Under the pieces are notes generated by a model. It was not told the origin of the DNA. It did no database searches and was given only the letters and a program-made list of their open reading frames with translations. This document shows, piece by piece, positions 28,491 through 41,843 of a stretch of 64,000 nt of DNA. Source of the stretch: Moringa oleifera (lineage: Eukaryota; Streptophyta; Magnoliopsida; Brassicales; Moringaceae). Location of the stretch: assembly GCA_021397835.1 (NCBI GenBank), contig JAJFZO010000605.1, positions 1,178,001 to 1,242,000 on the forward strand, given 5' to 3'. The first letter of the stretch is position 1. Every line of letters begins with the position of its first letter. The translations under genes were made by a program, and so were the position numbers.

Positions 28491-31400
28491 GAAACAATGA
28501 CCGGTTGAAAATAAATAAAGATTTTTTTATTAATAATTGATGGTTGATTAAGGAAAAGAAAGAAAGCATAATTGATGGTTTAGGACAATCAGTTAATCAC
28601 CCACTTGTAAGTGAGGGCTTAGAAAAACAGAGTAGCTTGTGATGAGCACATTGGATGGATCAGAATGGAATGGTGGGGCCCTGTTATGTGGGTCCCTTAG
28701 GTACTTGTCATTTTTGAAGCAAACAATCAGCCTTATCACCATTCGCCATCACATATTTTACCATCCTGCGGCATGAACCCCACCCCAAAAAAAAAGAAAA
28801 ATCAAGCCAAGCATATTCTTGATTTTGATTGATTGATTTGATCGACGGTACAGATTTAGTTTCGGACAGGTGAGGGTTGGGACCCACTGACTACTGTTTG
28901 GGTGTTGCAGGGAGTAGGACCCTGTAGGTGCAGGTTCTCAGGCTGGTACTGGGCACATAGTTGAGATTCAGGATCCTATGCTCGGTGATCATCAAACGGA
29001 TGAAAATCTTCCGCTCTGACAAACAGTTTCGGCACGTGGGTCCCAGTTATCTGCATCGTATAGTACCCATGGAGGTGAATCAACGGCCTCTGATTCTTGA
29101 GGGGTAGTTTTTTAACCATTTGGAATCGGGTCAATCATTTAAAACAAAGAATATGCTGTTCCCATTCATTGCGTACGTATGAATCAGAAAGGTTGCAGCT
29201 TGCAGGAAATGATCCAAAGGGGCCTTAGAAATCTCAACCTCGAGAGGCCAGCCTTTGCCCTTCTCACTGTTTTCTTTTCTTCAACACAGTGAGTAATTTA
29301 CCCATATATATATATATATGATCAAAAATAGATGAAATGTAGCAGAAATGCTTCGATTTTTTACTCATTTTGATTTATATAAAAACCTTGTTATAAGACT
29401 TAACAGAACCCAGGAGACAACCACTGAGCAGTTACACCAAACATGACAAAACCAGCATCAGGAGCAAGATTGTGTCATGCAATGAAATGGAAGAGTTTGG
29501 GATTTGGCAGAGATCGGGTTGTTGTTGTATGGATTAAGGAGCCAAAAGACAAGGCCTGAGTGGTACGTTTCGAGTTTGTGAAGAATCAGAATCTCAACTA
29601 CTACAAAAGCCAAAAGAGAACACCCACCATGGACATACCTTGTAACACAGACAGCTAAGCCCCAATCTTTTTTCAGACAAGAAAAACAAAACCCACTTTG
29701 GGTTTTCCATGTGATCTCATGGTTTCCACATTGGTTAGGGTTTCGCAGAACTGATAGTTTAAGAATTGCATCAGAATATTAAGTAGTTGGGACTCCTTCC
29801 CCATTTGGTTGGCTATACTTTAATAATGAGCTTGTTTTTGAGTTTTCTCCATTAGATTTTCGATCCACTGGATCATAATGATTGTACTACAGAGGAATCA
29901 AAAGGTTTTTTTTTTTCTTTTTTAAATTTCATTTCTTATTATGATCAAAAGTAACCTTGAAAACAAAAAAAAAAAAGTCATCTTTGATTAGTTTAAGAAA
30001 GAGAGGGGAAGGGGCGGGGAAGGGGAGGGTTTGTTGTGCTTGGAGAGTATAAGAAGAGCAAGCATTTTGATGGAGGCTTTGTCGGGTACCTGAAGGTTAT
30101 GTCAGGCCAGCCAATGAAACCAGATTCTTGCACGATCTCCTCAAATCAGATTTTGATGGTTTTGTGGGTCCCAAAGTCCACTGTTTCTAGAACAAAACCA
30201 GACAGGCCCCACGTGCCATCCCAGCCAGGCCAACCCAGTTCCCATTAACTGGGTGTTTTCCTTGGTCTGGTATCATGCAAGACCGTGTGAGACCAAAGAT
30301 GATTCTCCTTAACTGCCATTAATGGAAGAAGCTCAGCCTGTAAAAATCCTTTTTTTCCCCAAAAGTTACAAGCTTTCAGGACCAAGTCCACAGAAACTAC
30401 CTCGAGCTTCTAAACTAAGGACAGATTTTCACAGTCATAAGCCATTGATTTTCTAATGTCGTTTTCTATTTCAGGTTAAATAACATTTTCCAATTCTACA
30501 AGTCTCATTTTCTGGAGGATTTTGATTCCAATTCCTTATCTCTATGGCAAGCAAATGCCATTGACGAATCAGTAGTCTTTGTAGTTTTGTTGACATATTT
30601 AATTCAATGTTGTTAAGCCCTTAATTAATTAATTTAGGTGAAATTAATCAGAATATTTTAAGTCCAAATCTTCTTTTATTTTATTCTCAGATTCCTGGTA
30701 TAGCATAGCTTATGACTTTATTCTACAATGATTTCAACTCTGCTATCATCGAAGTTATGAATTTTGATCCCAAGAATCTTGCCCTTTGGGAACAGAAAGG
30801 GGATGCTTAGCCGCATTTTAATCCAATTTGCACCCCTGAATATGCTTTTCTTGCTCTTACCCTATGAGCCTAATTTTTGGGGAACAGTATTCTATTATTT
30901 CATGCTTATTGCATACACATATGTATTAATGTATTCATCAAAGATATTCCAAACAACGATCATTGCATCACTTTTTTATCTGAAAAAAAATGATTGATTT
31001 AAATCATAACCAATAAGCTATTAGAGTTTTAATTATAAGGCATGAGAAAAAATCTCACATTCGAAATATGATTTTTTTTTCGTATGGAGAGTTATAGGTA
31101 GTTTTTGGATATGGTTGTCTCAAGATTTTATTAATTGATATCAAATCATCCGTCATATCTCTTGATTGCAGTCGTGCAACACAATTGATAACATTTATGC
31201 TGCAATAATCTCCTGCAGTTAACCGAAATATTAAAGAGTCTAATTTTAAGGTGTGAGACTTAACCAGACATAAAAAGAAGTATGGGCTTCTTCCATTCCT
31301 TTTGCTTTGTACCTAAGACCAAATTACCAAATGCCAAGCAAAATGTATTCCTTGATGAGGTGGGATTGAAGCTATATCATTTGGATGGGTCACACAAGCC

Positions 31401-32714
31401 ATTGTCTTACTGGCCACTAGAGGCATTATTGTTCAGAATTTGAAGAGCTCTAGACAAACCTCCTTTTCTTTTTCTCTTTCTTTTCCATGAAAATGGTGTA
31501 AGGTCACTGTCAAATCATGTCAACGTAGTTACCGTCATCAACTGTTAGTTACACATAGTTTCAGTGAACAGTGAGCCTCAAACAGAAACAATACCTTCAG
31601 AAGAGCTGGTTGCTGGTGACGTTATCATCTTCCATCTTCTCCCACTTGCAATGATAAGATGCTTTAGCTACCCTTTAAGTTTTGTGGTTGTAGCAGTGAT
31701 GGCAAGTCCATTTCTCACTCAGGTGGGGTTCAGTTCAATCATGGAGTTGTAGCCACTGCACTTCTTGCCTGCTAGCTACCTTACCCATTTCATCATATAC
31801 TTCATTAATGTTGCTTGGCCCCATGGAAGATCAAATGGGTCTAAATTAAACTTTCTTTCCATTTGCAGGCTCAGAAAGTTCTCATTAGGGTTTCCTAACT
31901 GTTCTCAGAGATAGCTAATCTCTTCCTTCTCCCATCCTTCATGATCTCTTCTTTTCTTTGGGCTAGGCACAAGAGAAGTATCTGTCTGCTAAGTATTAGA
32001 CAATTTCATTATCACTGCTGCAGCTTTCAAGGACGGTATTCTCAACTTGCTTTTGGTGCATGCATTGTCTAGCCTTTAGATAAAATAAGCATCAAAGTTA
32101 TTTTCAATGGCATTATGTTGCTTCCTTCTACTGTGTCAATTTAATATCAAAAGATGAATAATTACATATAGCTTTGTTTGCTAACTTTATTGGACAACAA
32201 AGACAATGACTTATTCCCCCTAGGCAAGCTTGGTTTCAATGATATATGCATACATAACTGCCTTTAAGCTCAAATCATGAGTATGACATACCATTTGATC
32301 TCTTTGATGTTGCATTTGATTCCTTTTGATGAAAAGTGTCAACAGAGGAGCATTGCATAAGTTAGCAGAAGTGCTTCGAGTCCTACACTGGTAGCAGACA
32401 GATCAATTCTTCCACTTAAGCTTCAGTCTCCCTACTTCTCAAGCAACTCCTTCTTGGTTATCTCTCTTGCTCAGCCTCTTTTTGAAGACAAATTGGTAGG
32501 TAACTCTGCTGCCATGTAGAAGAAAGTTTCAGAAAATCCTCAAATGGGAACCAAGCCTGATCGCAGATAATATACAATTCATATGAGATTGAGGCATTTC
32601 ACCAGAGTACAAGGACTACAACCTGCAAGAATATATGCTATTACTATCATTATTTTGGAGAATAAAAGGGAAGATCTAATCTGAAAATGGAGAAAATTTA
32701 CCTTATGAATAATC

Positions 32715-32999
32715 ATGGAATATCTTGTTGGTAGTCAATCAGCAGTATGCAACTCAAATTTAAAAGCAAAGAAGGAAATGATGAAGCAGAATCCTATGGT
32801 TGCCTCTCCTTCGCATGAGCAGAGACATCTTATGGCATCAAAAGTGAAAAAACCGATACAAGATACTAATGTTTCTATGAAAAAATTCAATCAAGAGGCA
32901 AAATTATTAATGCAAATCCATAATTACAAGTTCAGTAAAAGATTATGCAATAAAGAAAGAAAAAGGTATGTTTCTTCGCATGTGAGTGCTTCTGCATGA
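32715..32999 (+). CDS. Small ORF of unknown status (94 aa)
   Basis: A continuous ATG-to-TGA frame encoding a Lys/Met-rich, basic 94-aa peptide (start MEYLVGSQSAVCN, end RYVSSHVSASA). I do not recognise it. There is no clear promoter or family match, and it lies within a long intergenic region. It could be a lineage-specific small gene, part of a noncoding transcript, or chance. Confidence 0.15.
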   Translation: MEYLVGSQSAVCNSNLKAKKEMMKQNPMVASPSHEQRHLMASKVKKPIQDTNVSMKKFNQEAKLLMQIHNYKFSKRLCNKERKRYVSSHVSASA

Positions 33000-33779
33000 A
33001 ATGGATGCAATCACACAGACAACCATCAGGCATAAAAATGTTGGGTGGGGGGCAAGAGTGATGCAAATAAAAGGGACAACCACATCCCAACACATCTGTT
33101 CATGGATGCCGCAGAATCCCAGGCAATTCAAGTTGTTCTTCCTCACGAAATAGCCAAAAGTGAGTCACTTTTCAAAGTTTGCAGTCTTTCTTGTTCCCTC
33201 TGGCACGGCAAAAGAAGAGTATCAGGACATAATTTGCTTGAAGGTGCATTGACTTACCAGAAAGTTAAAAATGTAACAGTGAAGTAGTAAAATTGCATCT
33301 TGGATCACATCTCTGCTATCTGCTACTCTGTGCCAAGACAGATATTTTTCCTAAGACCCAAGAGAAACTAAATGTATTTAGGAGAAGATCACAAAGGTAT
33401 TCCCGAAAACAAATTGAATTTCACAGCTGTATAATCATATGATTATAACTTATATAATATGACTTCATAAGGTCTACTCATCTATGACCAGGACAAAAAT
33501 GTAGTGTAGTGTAATATGTTGAAAGAAACTACCTCTATTCAAACACCACTATTCAGAAACCACAGTGACTCGAAGTTGACAAGTAATAGAATCCTTAATC
33601 AGATTCTTGTTAACTAAATGTGTATTATCTAACTCATCTAAGGGTAATGTCTAGATTCGCACCCCGGCTTCTAAAAGCTTGGCATTAGTATTCTTCCCAT
33701 TCTTTATGGCCACCCAAGAAGCCATTTCATCCCCTGTGTTAACTCCCCAAGAAATCCTGTTGCCTGAAACCACCTTCAG

Positions 33780-36573
33780 CTAACCTCGATTGGGACTTCC
33801 CATGCTAGAAATCTTCACATTTGAAAACCTCCCATTACCGTCATGTGATTTTGTCTTATAGAACTCATACTTAGGGTGGGATGGTCTCCAATGCTTAGAT
33901 ACAGAAGATGACTTTTGTTTTGATTGTTCTGATACTGACACCGAACATACTTCACTGATTTCTGTACCTGGAGACTCCTCACATCTATTCTTGTTATATT
34001 CTGTTCCACCTTTCAAAGCATTCTTGCCACTGGTAATTCTGCTCATTAGGGGCTCACTCCCTTCAAGGGAATAATTTGAACCCCTACCCACAGCATGACT
34101 TGCAATTTTCCAGCCTCTGGCATCTTCCTCAAAACAACTATTATAACTAGTAAGGCGATTTGAATGCTTTGGCTCAAGGTTGTTTTCACCAAAACAATTT
34201 GCCTCGAGACTCAAAGGATGGTAACAAGTAGCACTACCTTCAGGGCTGTAACTAACACACGCTTCAATATCCCTTTTACTGGATTCAATATGCAGAATTT
34301 CTTCGACGATCGAGTATACATCCCTCGATTTTGGAGATGTATAGGCAAATTCCTTCATATCTTCAATATTAACTGATTTTACTTGCTGTTTGATTAATTC
34401 AGCTTTTTCTAACTCCATCACATCCAAGGTGGTGCTTTTCTGCCTCAGAAAAGTTTCAAGGTCAGTTACCAGCTTGTTCATCTGGGTGAACTTATCTTCA
34501 AGAGCCAACTTCGCATCAACCAACTTCAACTGGATCCGCTCTTCACGCCAAACCTCAGCCATCTGCAACATCTTCCTCTCCTCTTCCACCACTTCACGAA
34601 GTTCTATTGTTTCTCTCCTCAATGCTTCAATTTTGGCCTCATCTTCCCCAATTTTCTTAGCTAGCTCATTGCAAACTTCCTCCATCAGATGCCTAGCCTT
34701 CTTTTCTTCCTCGTAATCTTGCAGGACCTGCATTGCAGATAAATTAGCTTCAGCGAGCTCCTTGATCAATTTAGAGTTGCGAGCTTCTACCCTCTGTGCA
34801 TCTCTTCTTTCCTTGCTTAATTCATGCTTCAAGTCATCAATCACTGCACTAATTTTCTGGTGGTCACCGCTCTTCCATGACACTTCTTTCTCTTCAAGCT
34901 TTCTTAGAAGGTATTCAACTTTCCTCTTAGAGGAACACTGCTCAGCTTCAAGCTCATGAATACGTGATTGAGCCTCTATAAGTTCGGCTTGCAGAGTAGA
35001 AACAGCAGAGACAGTTCTAACTTTGCCTTCAAGGACCTTCATGTGACTGGTGAAATGATGGCATTCAATTGATGCTTGTGAGCCACTATGATCCCACTTC
35101 GTTGCGCCTTCCATTGCAGACTTGCGATAAGAAAAAGCAGAATCAAGCAAGGAAAGTTTTCAAGAAAAAAACAAGATTGGTTTAAATCAAAAGATTGAGA
35201 AGTGAAACCCACGTAATTGAACAAAGTAAAAGTACCCAATCAACATTTAACAGTGTGACTACTGGGTACTCTCCAAATTGGTTATTCTTGGAGAACAGAA
35301 CACTTCAATGCCAATAAATAAAGCCAATAAATAAAGCCAACAAATGTTCTAGTTCTCAGGACCAGAAAATCACATAAAAGTTTCTCTAGATGAGAATGAA
35401 CAGGACATAGATTGAAAAAAGCTTTGTTCTCAATTTATCAGATCACCATCACAATCCCAACAATATGTATTGACCTATCTACATGTAGATCATTGTAATA
35501 TCATAGTGAAAGAAAGTGATAATACCTTGTACAACATTGCATGCTTTGGACCAGAGAGAGTGGAAGGTGGGCTTTGTAAAGAATATTCTCTACCCACAAT
35601 GTACTTCCTCCTGGTATGATAATGGGGAAACATGATACTTGCATGCTCAACTCCAGGCTGCAGAAAAGAACCCTAATCAAAATTAGTATTTTAAAGACTT
35701 TCACATATAAAAACATTCAGACAGAATGATATACAGATGTGCTGATGCATGAACCATCCAGATGAATTGAATAAACATTGTCTACAATTTTTACAACTTG
35801 AGAAAACTTCAACATGTATAGACAATCAACAGCTTCATCTCCCATTATCTTCAACATTGAGGTTGCAAACTGAGAGAAAACAAACATCTAAATAATTCTT
35901 TCTCACTGAATCGTCTAATTGCAGCCTTTATATAAAGAATCTTGTTAGTCAGGTGTCAAACAAAAGACTTTCAAATGCTTTATATGTTATAGTCAAACCT
36001 TTTTTCCTATCTTTTTCTCACCATCCAAACATTTAACATGCAGGTCCCAACAAATGGCATCGCAACATTCTCCAATTTTCCTCTACCAAATTCAGTTGTC
36101 TATTGGCTATAATAAGTTTCCTCCACTTTTTCCCGGCAATCAAAGGTGCCAATCCATCGAGAACACTAAAATCAAAAACAATAAGCAAAAAAGCAGAGAA
36201 ATTCTTCACATTTTAAAATAATGGAGACTAACGATACATCGAAACAAACAAGCAACAAAACCTGGAAGCCAACCCGATCACAGGATCCACATTTCAAGAA
36301 AGAGTGTAACTTCCAGAGCCTCGCTGCCAGCTTTCTCGCGGACACTTCAACTGCTCCTCTCACTCTCCCTCCAGGAACCTCTGGACCGCCTCCGATCGCT
36401 CCAACGGCGGCGGAGGAGGAAGAAGAGCTCAGTTTGTTGAGGTCGTCCAACTTCCACAGAAACAGACGATTCGCCGGAACTCTACACCTCCGGCGCCTGA
36501 ATAAAGCGGCAGAAACCGGCCTGCGGCGATGCTTTGGGGTCGCCAGCCTGTGGACCCCAGCTGAGAAGCTCAT
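33780..36573 (-). CDS. Coiled-coil protein, At5g41620 / BRANCHLESS TRICHOME-like family
   Basis: Exons 36573-36262, 35657-35526 and 35120-33780 are all phase 0 and give 594 aa. Exon 1 encodes a basic, Arg-rich N-terminus (PKHRRRPVSAALFRRRRC) followed by a Ser/Gly linker and the block SARKLAARLWKL, which is typical of the family. Exon 2 carries a short conserved segment (HYHTRRKYIVGREYS). Exon 3 begins SAMEGATKWD and continues into a long heptad-rich coiled coil of about 190 residues (for example IDDLKHELSKERRDAQRVEA), then a Ser-rich tail ending SSMGSPNRG. Plant relatives are annotated as At5g41620-like or intracellular transporter USO1-like; the related BRANCHLESS TRICHOME protein acts in cell-shape control. 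A specific function cannot be read from sequence. ATG 36573 is the natural start for the basic N-terminus. Confidence 0.85.
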
Positions 36574-37355
36574 TTGGTTCGGCCGAGTGTAGAGACCATG
36601 TCTCTATAGAAAGAGAGAAACAAACAAAAATCCCCCTTTTTAAAAAAAAAAAAAAAAAAATTCAGGGTGGTCTTTTAAAAGTACCGAACTCAAAGCCACT
36701 GAACTAACGATGGCCTTTTTCTCTTTTTCTTTTTTAATAACAATTTTTATTTTCTTCCCAAAACGTATGATATCTAAACATTCAGAAAGCATTTTAGTAA
36801 AATATTATGGTTTGGAGTTGAATTCATATTAAAAAATATAATTTTATACCCGTAAAAAAAAATTCTTGATTTGATTTATATTAATTTTTGAAAAATATTT
36901 TTAATTTATTATATTAATAAAAATTAAATTAAAATTTTATATATTTATATAATTACATTTTATTTATAAATATTAAAAAATTGAATTATAACTATTTGTA
37001 ATTTAAAATTTGATGTTTTAATTGAACCAATTATATATCTAAACTTTAAATTTTATTTATATTAAATTTTAATTTAATAATTTTTATTATTAAAATATTT
37101 TAAAAATTATTTAAATAAATTTTATATCGTTTTGAATCACCAGAACCTAAATTTCAATAATCATAAACTTACAAAAAATTTTATAGTTTTTAAAAATTTT
37201 TGGAGTATTAATTTTAAAATTATATTTTTAATAATAATTAAAAAAATATAAAATATTTTGTAATAGTAATTTAAATATATTTTTAAATTTTTTAAGATAA
37301 TTTATTATCCAAGGTTCTCAATTTGAATATTTTTAAATTTAAATTTTTTGATAAA

Positions 37356-37381
37356 AATTAAATTAAATTAAATTAAATTAA
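37356..37381. repeat. (AAATT)n pentamer microsatellite
   Basis: Five near-perfect copies of AAATT in A+T-rich intergenic DNA. Confidence 0.85.
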
Positions 37382-39950
37382 CAAATGTACAATTGATATA
37401 TTTAGTTAATTTTTTATATTTTTTAAAAAATTAACGTAAATAAAATAAAATAAAATAATAATTTTTATTTTATACCGACATGTAATAAAAAACAGTTTGA
37501 TTGTTTTTTATTCTAATATGTATTAAATATATTAATACTCATTTTTTACTATTTTTAAAATATTGATAAAATTTTAGCATCGGCCGAAAATAATGTGATG
37601 GGACGAAGACACAAATGCCAATTGGTATTAATAATGAAAATAGAAGTGGAAACACCCCATATGCTTCAATAAATTTTTATGTTTATATACAATGCATGTG
37701 CGAGAAGGTATGAAATATTGTACATATTATATTTATTTTATATAAATTAGAGCCTAGTAAAAACCCATTAATGATGATTAAGGGGCAATATTAATTTGCT
37801 AATTAAGCATTAATTCCCATTGTGACAACGGCATGTTTTTGAATACTATATGGCATCAATCAAATGAGATGTGTATGTGATTGAAGTGTCGTAAGAGGTT
37901 GAAGAAATTTAATTAAGGATTTAATAACGAGTTCATGATCTAGAAAGAGTTGTTATACTTAGTGCAAGAAACCCAAATGGAAATATTCATTCTTGAAAGT
38001 TATCCATGGTTTCTTTAAGTATTAATTTGGACATATAGAGTTCCTTGATGAAACAACTTGCTTTCTTGTACTCTTTAAGAAGGTATATTAATCATCGCCC
38101 TTTGTCATATGATATGCAATAAAAACTAATAAAATTCAATTAAGATCAATTTTTTAAATTTTTTAAAATTAAATTTGTGTAATAACCTCAGATCAATTGT
38201 TTATAATAAAATATTAAATTTAATACGATAAAAATAATACGATCAATGATAAAATGATTGATTGATAAGTTAATATTAGATTTTTTTAAATTTTTTTATT
38301 GTAAATTCTTGTAATTGCCCGTTAAAATTGAAAAGGAATTTATGTTAATGATGTCTTCATCAATTGTACTGTAAAACCCAAAAATAAATATTATATAAAA
38401 TTTTAATATTTACTTCATATTAATTATTAATTGAATATTTATATTTTAAAATTAATAAATTATTTAATTTAAATGATTATGAAACATTAAAGATATTTTC
38501 GTTGTTGAAATGTCTCAAAAATGATTTTTAATGAATTCTTTTTCCATTTTGGGTTGATCTTTCAAATATGAACAATTAATTTTGAATGCAATATCTATTT
38601 TTTCGATAAATTTTTTAAAATTTTAGTAATATAAATTTAAATATATATTTTTTCAATATTCATAAAATTTTAAAACATTTTGTAAGAGTAACTTGAATAT
38701 TTATTTATATCTATAAAAAATTTTAACTTAAAATTCGTATAAAATTTTTAATTTAAATATCTTTAATTTTTGATTTTTTTTAACATAAGTTAAGTTCAAA
38801 TTAATAGATCATAGTTTGATTTGTTATTTTTTTAAATATGAGAGTTTAATTGATAAGATGGATAAACATTAAGATTTAATATAACATTTATCTAAATAAA
38901 TCTAATAGTTTTTATTTTTGTTTATACTAAAATCAAAATCTTATGTCATTACCTGAGTTTGCACGCATGATCACTTTGTACAACTTCACTAACATTTTGC
39001 TTTCAATTAACCACCACAAAGATTTTTTTTTTTTTTTATCTATTGCTTTGCAAAATACATGTATCGCTTGATTAATCGATAAAATTTCTGTGGGCTTTGA
39101 TTAATTACACCAATAATTGTGATTGATTCTGTGGGCTTTATTTCAATCTTAATCTTTCTCAAGAAAGCTCCATCACCCAAATTGATGTTACAACCTGCAG
39201 AGAGTAGTTACTTAAATCAGATTCAGATTCACACACCTAATTAATTAGATCAAGCACTAATCACAATTAATTCAAATTCTCCACCTTGAAAATAGAAAAG
39301 CATTCCTAATTATAGTCAAGTAGGTATATATATATTTACTTTTGTTAATTTAAAATTTGCTGAACTTTAAAAAAAATGTTGACAAGTAATAATTGAAAAA
39401 TGTTATTTAATGTTCTTATAAAAATCCTAAACAGAAGTTGAAATTAAGCAGGCAGAAAACTGAACCAGATTTACTTTGGCATGAGAAAAGAATCAAATCA
39501 AGAGTAGAAGAAGGTAGTGAAGAAGAATAAAATGTCAAAGATTCTGATGAAATCTGTGCGTTCACACTTACTTACTCGTAATCCCCAGATGCCATTCTTG
39601 GTCCTTTTTCACACTCCCAAAATCAATTAAGACTTGTCTCACTAATTATGGTTTGTGAACCAGCCTGTTGTTCTCTTCTTGATTTGACCCACCAAATTAA
39701 GACAACTTCTTCCAAAACCCTAAATACCACGAGGGACCATGGCTAGCTTATTAATTTGGTCAACTAACCAGAGCGTCGTCTCACATTTCTACCTGTGACC
39801 CACCCAGCTCTGCGTTTCTTCTTCAACCTAATATATATATGTATATAAATATAGTAACAAGCTGTTTCTTCGAACCTCTCGCTGGCTACCAAGCTAGCTT
39901 CCAAGCAAACCCTAATCACCAACCTCTCTTTCTTCTTAATTTCTTTGTGT

Positions 39951-39957
39951 TATAAAT
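39951..39957 (+). promoter_or_regulatory. TATA box of the MGNC gene
   Basis: TATAAAT lies 97 bases upstream of the MGNC start codon and 70 bases upstream of an alternative in-frame ATG. Confidence 0.65.
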
Positions 39958-40047
39958 ACCCGCAACCTCTCGCTTGTGCACCGGATCTCTCTCGATCCCG
40001 ACGAGATTTCTCTCTTTTTCATGTACAAGAAAAGTGATCTCACGACA

Positions 40048-40461
40048 ATGGGGAACTGTATAAGGATACGTAAGGTGTCGTCGTCTTCGAGGGAAGAAGA
40101 AGACGACTGGGAGTCCTTGGCGTCGACGACGTTGAAGCACAGCTGCAGGAAGAACAAGGTGATGGACGCAGGTCATGACGTCGTCGACGACCATAGCGGC
40201 GGGTTTGACAAGGCGAGGCTCTTCGGTGAAAAGGCGCCAGCAGGTCCGGCGGAGTCTCTGTCTTCCCCGTCGGCTGCTACTACAGTAAGAGAGGTGAAGA
40301 TAAAGATAACGAAGAAGGAGCTGGAGGAGCTGGTGGTGACATTGGACATGCAAGCTGCTTCTGGTTTGTCCATGGAGGAAATCCTTTCTAGGTTGATGAG
40401 TATTGCTCATAAACAACGTTCATGGAGGCCATCCCTGCAGAGCATTCCAGAGGTAGATTGA
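40048..40461 (+). CDS. Small MGNC plant protein, putative N-myristoylated (DUF4228/PADRE-like)
   Basis: Single-exon gene of 137 aa. The N-terminus MGNCIRIRK fits a myristoylation signal (Gly2) with a palmitoylatable Cys4, so plasma-membrane attachment is inferred. The C-terminal half carries VREVKIKITKKELEELVVTL, then GLSMEEILSRL, and ends RSWRPSLQSIPEVD. This layout is common to a group of small plant proteins of unknown function, often stress-induced and grouped with DUF4228/PADRE proteins. I assign the family with moderate confidence. The start was chosen at 40048 because the MGNC motif is functional only if terminal. An in-frame ATG at 40021 would add nine residues and bury it. Confidence 0.75.
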   Translation: MGNCIRIRKVSSSSREEEDDWESLASTTLKHSCRKNKVMDAGHDVVDDHSGGFDKARLFGEKAPAGPAESLSSPSAATTVREVKIKITKKELEELVVTLDMQAASGLSMEEILSRLMSIAHKQRSWRPSLQSIPEVD

Positions 40462-41843
40462 GATCAGCCCTCATTGTGGATAGAAAAATTAGGCTTTTCT
40501 TGAGATCTTTCTGTACAGTAGACACCATGTTCTTTTTGATCTGTAGTATTTCTTTTTTTTTTAAAGATAAAAATATAATATTATTATGCATTTTTTAATT
40601 GAGATTAATTATTATTATTTTAAATGTAATCTAAAACCCTTCGTCTCTTAAAACTAATTTTTAATTTTAAAATATGACCAATCATACTCTACTTTATTAA
40701 TTTAAATCAAATTAAATATTATTTAAACAATAAAAATATAAAAAATATTCAAACTAAAGATCTTATACTATAAATTTTGACACAATTTTTTTTTATGAAT
40801 GTAAAGATATATTTAAATTATCATGAAATAAAATTTTAAATTATTTTAAATATTGAAAATATTTTTTAAAAAAATTAAAATTCATAATAAAAACAATGAG
40901 TAAAAAATTATTTAAAATTAAATATATGACTCAAAAAAAACTCTGAAATTTATTTGAATTATTTTTTAAATATTTTAATAAGAAAATATTCTTAATTGTT
41001 TATAATAATTTAATTTAAATTTAGATTAATTATTTTTCATCAGATTTTTTTGGATATATTTTAAAGTTCAAAATTAATTTTAAGAGATTCTTTAAAAATT
41101 TAAAAAACATGTACCCATATTTTTTTATAACAATTTTCATCAATGAAAAGAATATTTTTATAATTTGTAATATTAAAATAAAAAATAAATAAAAATTTTA
41201 ACAATTGAATTTATTAAATCCTCAAATGTCAAAATCTCGACTGGGCAATTCTAATCTGGTTGTTTTTGCCCTCCCTTATTGGGCTGTCATGGGTTTCTGG
41301 TCGGCCCAACAATCTACTCGGGTTCTATTTGGGCTTGGAAGGCGTCAATCTTGCAAGAGAGGGTCCTACGAATTGAGGACATCTCCGAGTCTTAAATGCC
41401 AAATAAACTAACACCAGAAAAATTAAAAACTGCCAACTAAATGAGTTATTTGAACGAACAACCTACAGACATGTGTCAGTTACCCACTTGAGGCGTTCAC
41501 ACGTGGCAGTCCTGCCTGTGGAGAGGATGGCAGATTACTGACTGGAAGGGAAAGGCAATCGATGGCGTTAATGCACTAGCACTGTGGTCTTAGTATCTGG
41601 GGTCTACACTCTCTTTCTCTTAAAGGACAGCTATTGCTGATACTGCACAGTCCCCACCCACTTTGAAGAAGCTCATTCATGTCTTCTCTGTTCTTCCTTT
41701 CTCTTTTTCTCCCTCTCTTAGCCATGTTTTCTTTTTTGTCTGACATACCCACGCATTCTCTGAATTCTAAGCCGCGAGAAACTTCTTAAGCATTCTTTTT
41801 TTACACTTTTCTTTAACTGCTTTTGCTACTTAAAGGGAAGGCA
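40462..41843. other. Intergenic DNA and promoter of the GPI-anchored protein gene
   Basis: About 40550-41215 is extremely A+T-rich and noncoding. From 41215 the composition becomes more balanced and forms the promoter and 5' leader of the next gene, with an ACGTG core near 41501 and CT-rich sequence at 41680-41720. No gene is supported within it. Confidence 0.55.

Larger units (their letters stand above)
27813..33779. other. S40 upstream region and long intergenic stretch
   Basis: About 6 kb between the S40 promoter and the stop of the next minus-strand gene. It contains the ACGT cluster, a short AT tract near 29305-29320, and scattered T and A runs. The only ATG-initiated frame of note is at 32715-32999, listed separately. 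I saw no conserved protein family, tRNA or recognised microRNA in this stretch. Confidence 0.5.
36574..40047. other. Divergent intergenic region, highly A+T-rich
   Basis: Separates two divergently transcribed genes. About 36700-38950 is extremely A+T-rich with pentamer microsatellites, (AAATT)n at 37356-37381 and (TAAAA)n at 37441-37458. No coding is supported. The promoter of the downstream MGNC gene occupies the right end. Confidence 0.6.

Noticed and set aside
34164..34959. Plus-strand serine-rich frames
   Set aside because: They are antisense shadows of the long coiled-coil exon at 33780-35120.
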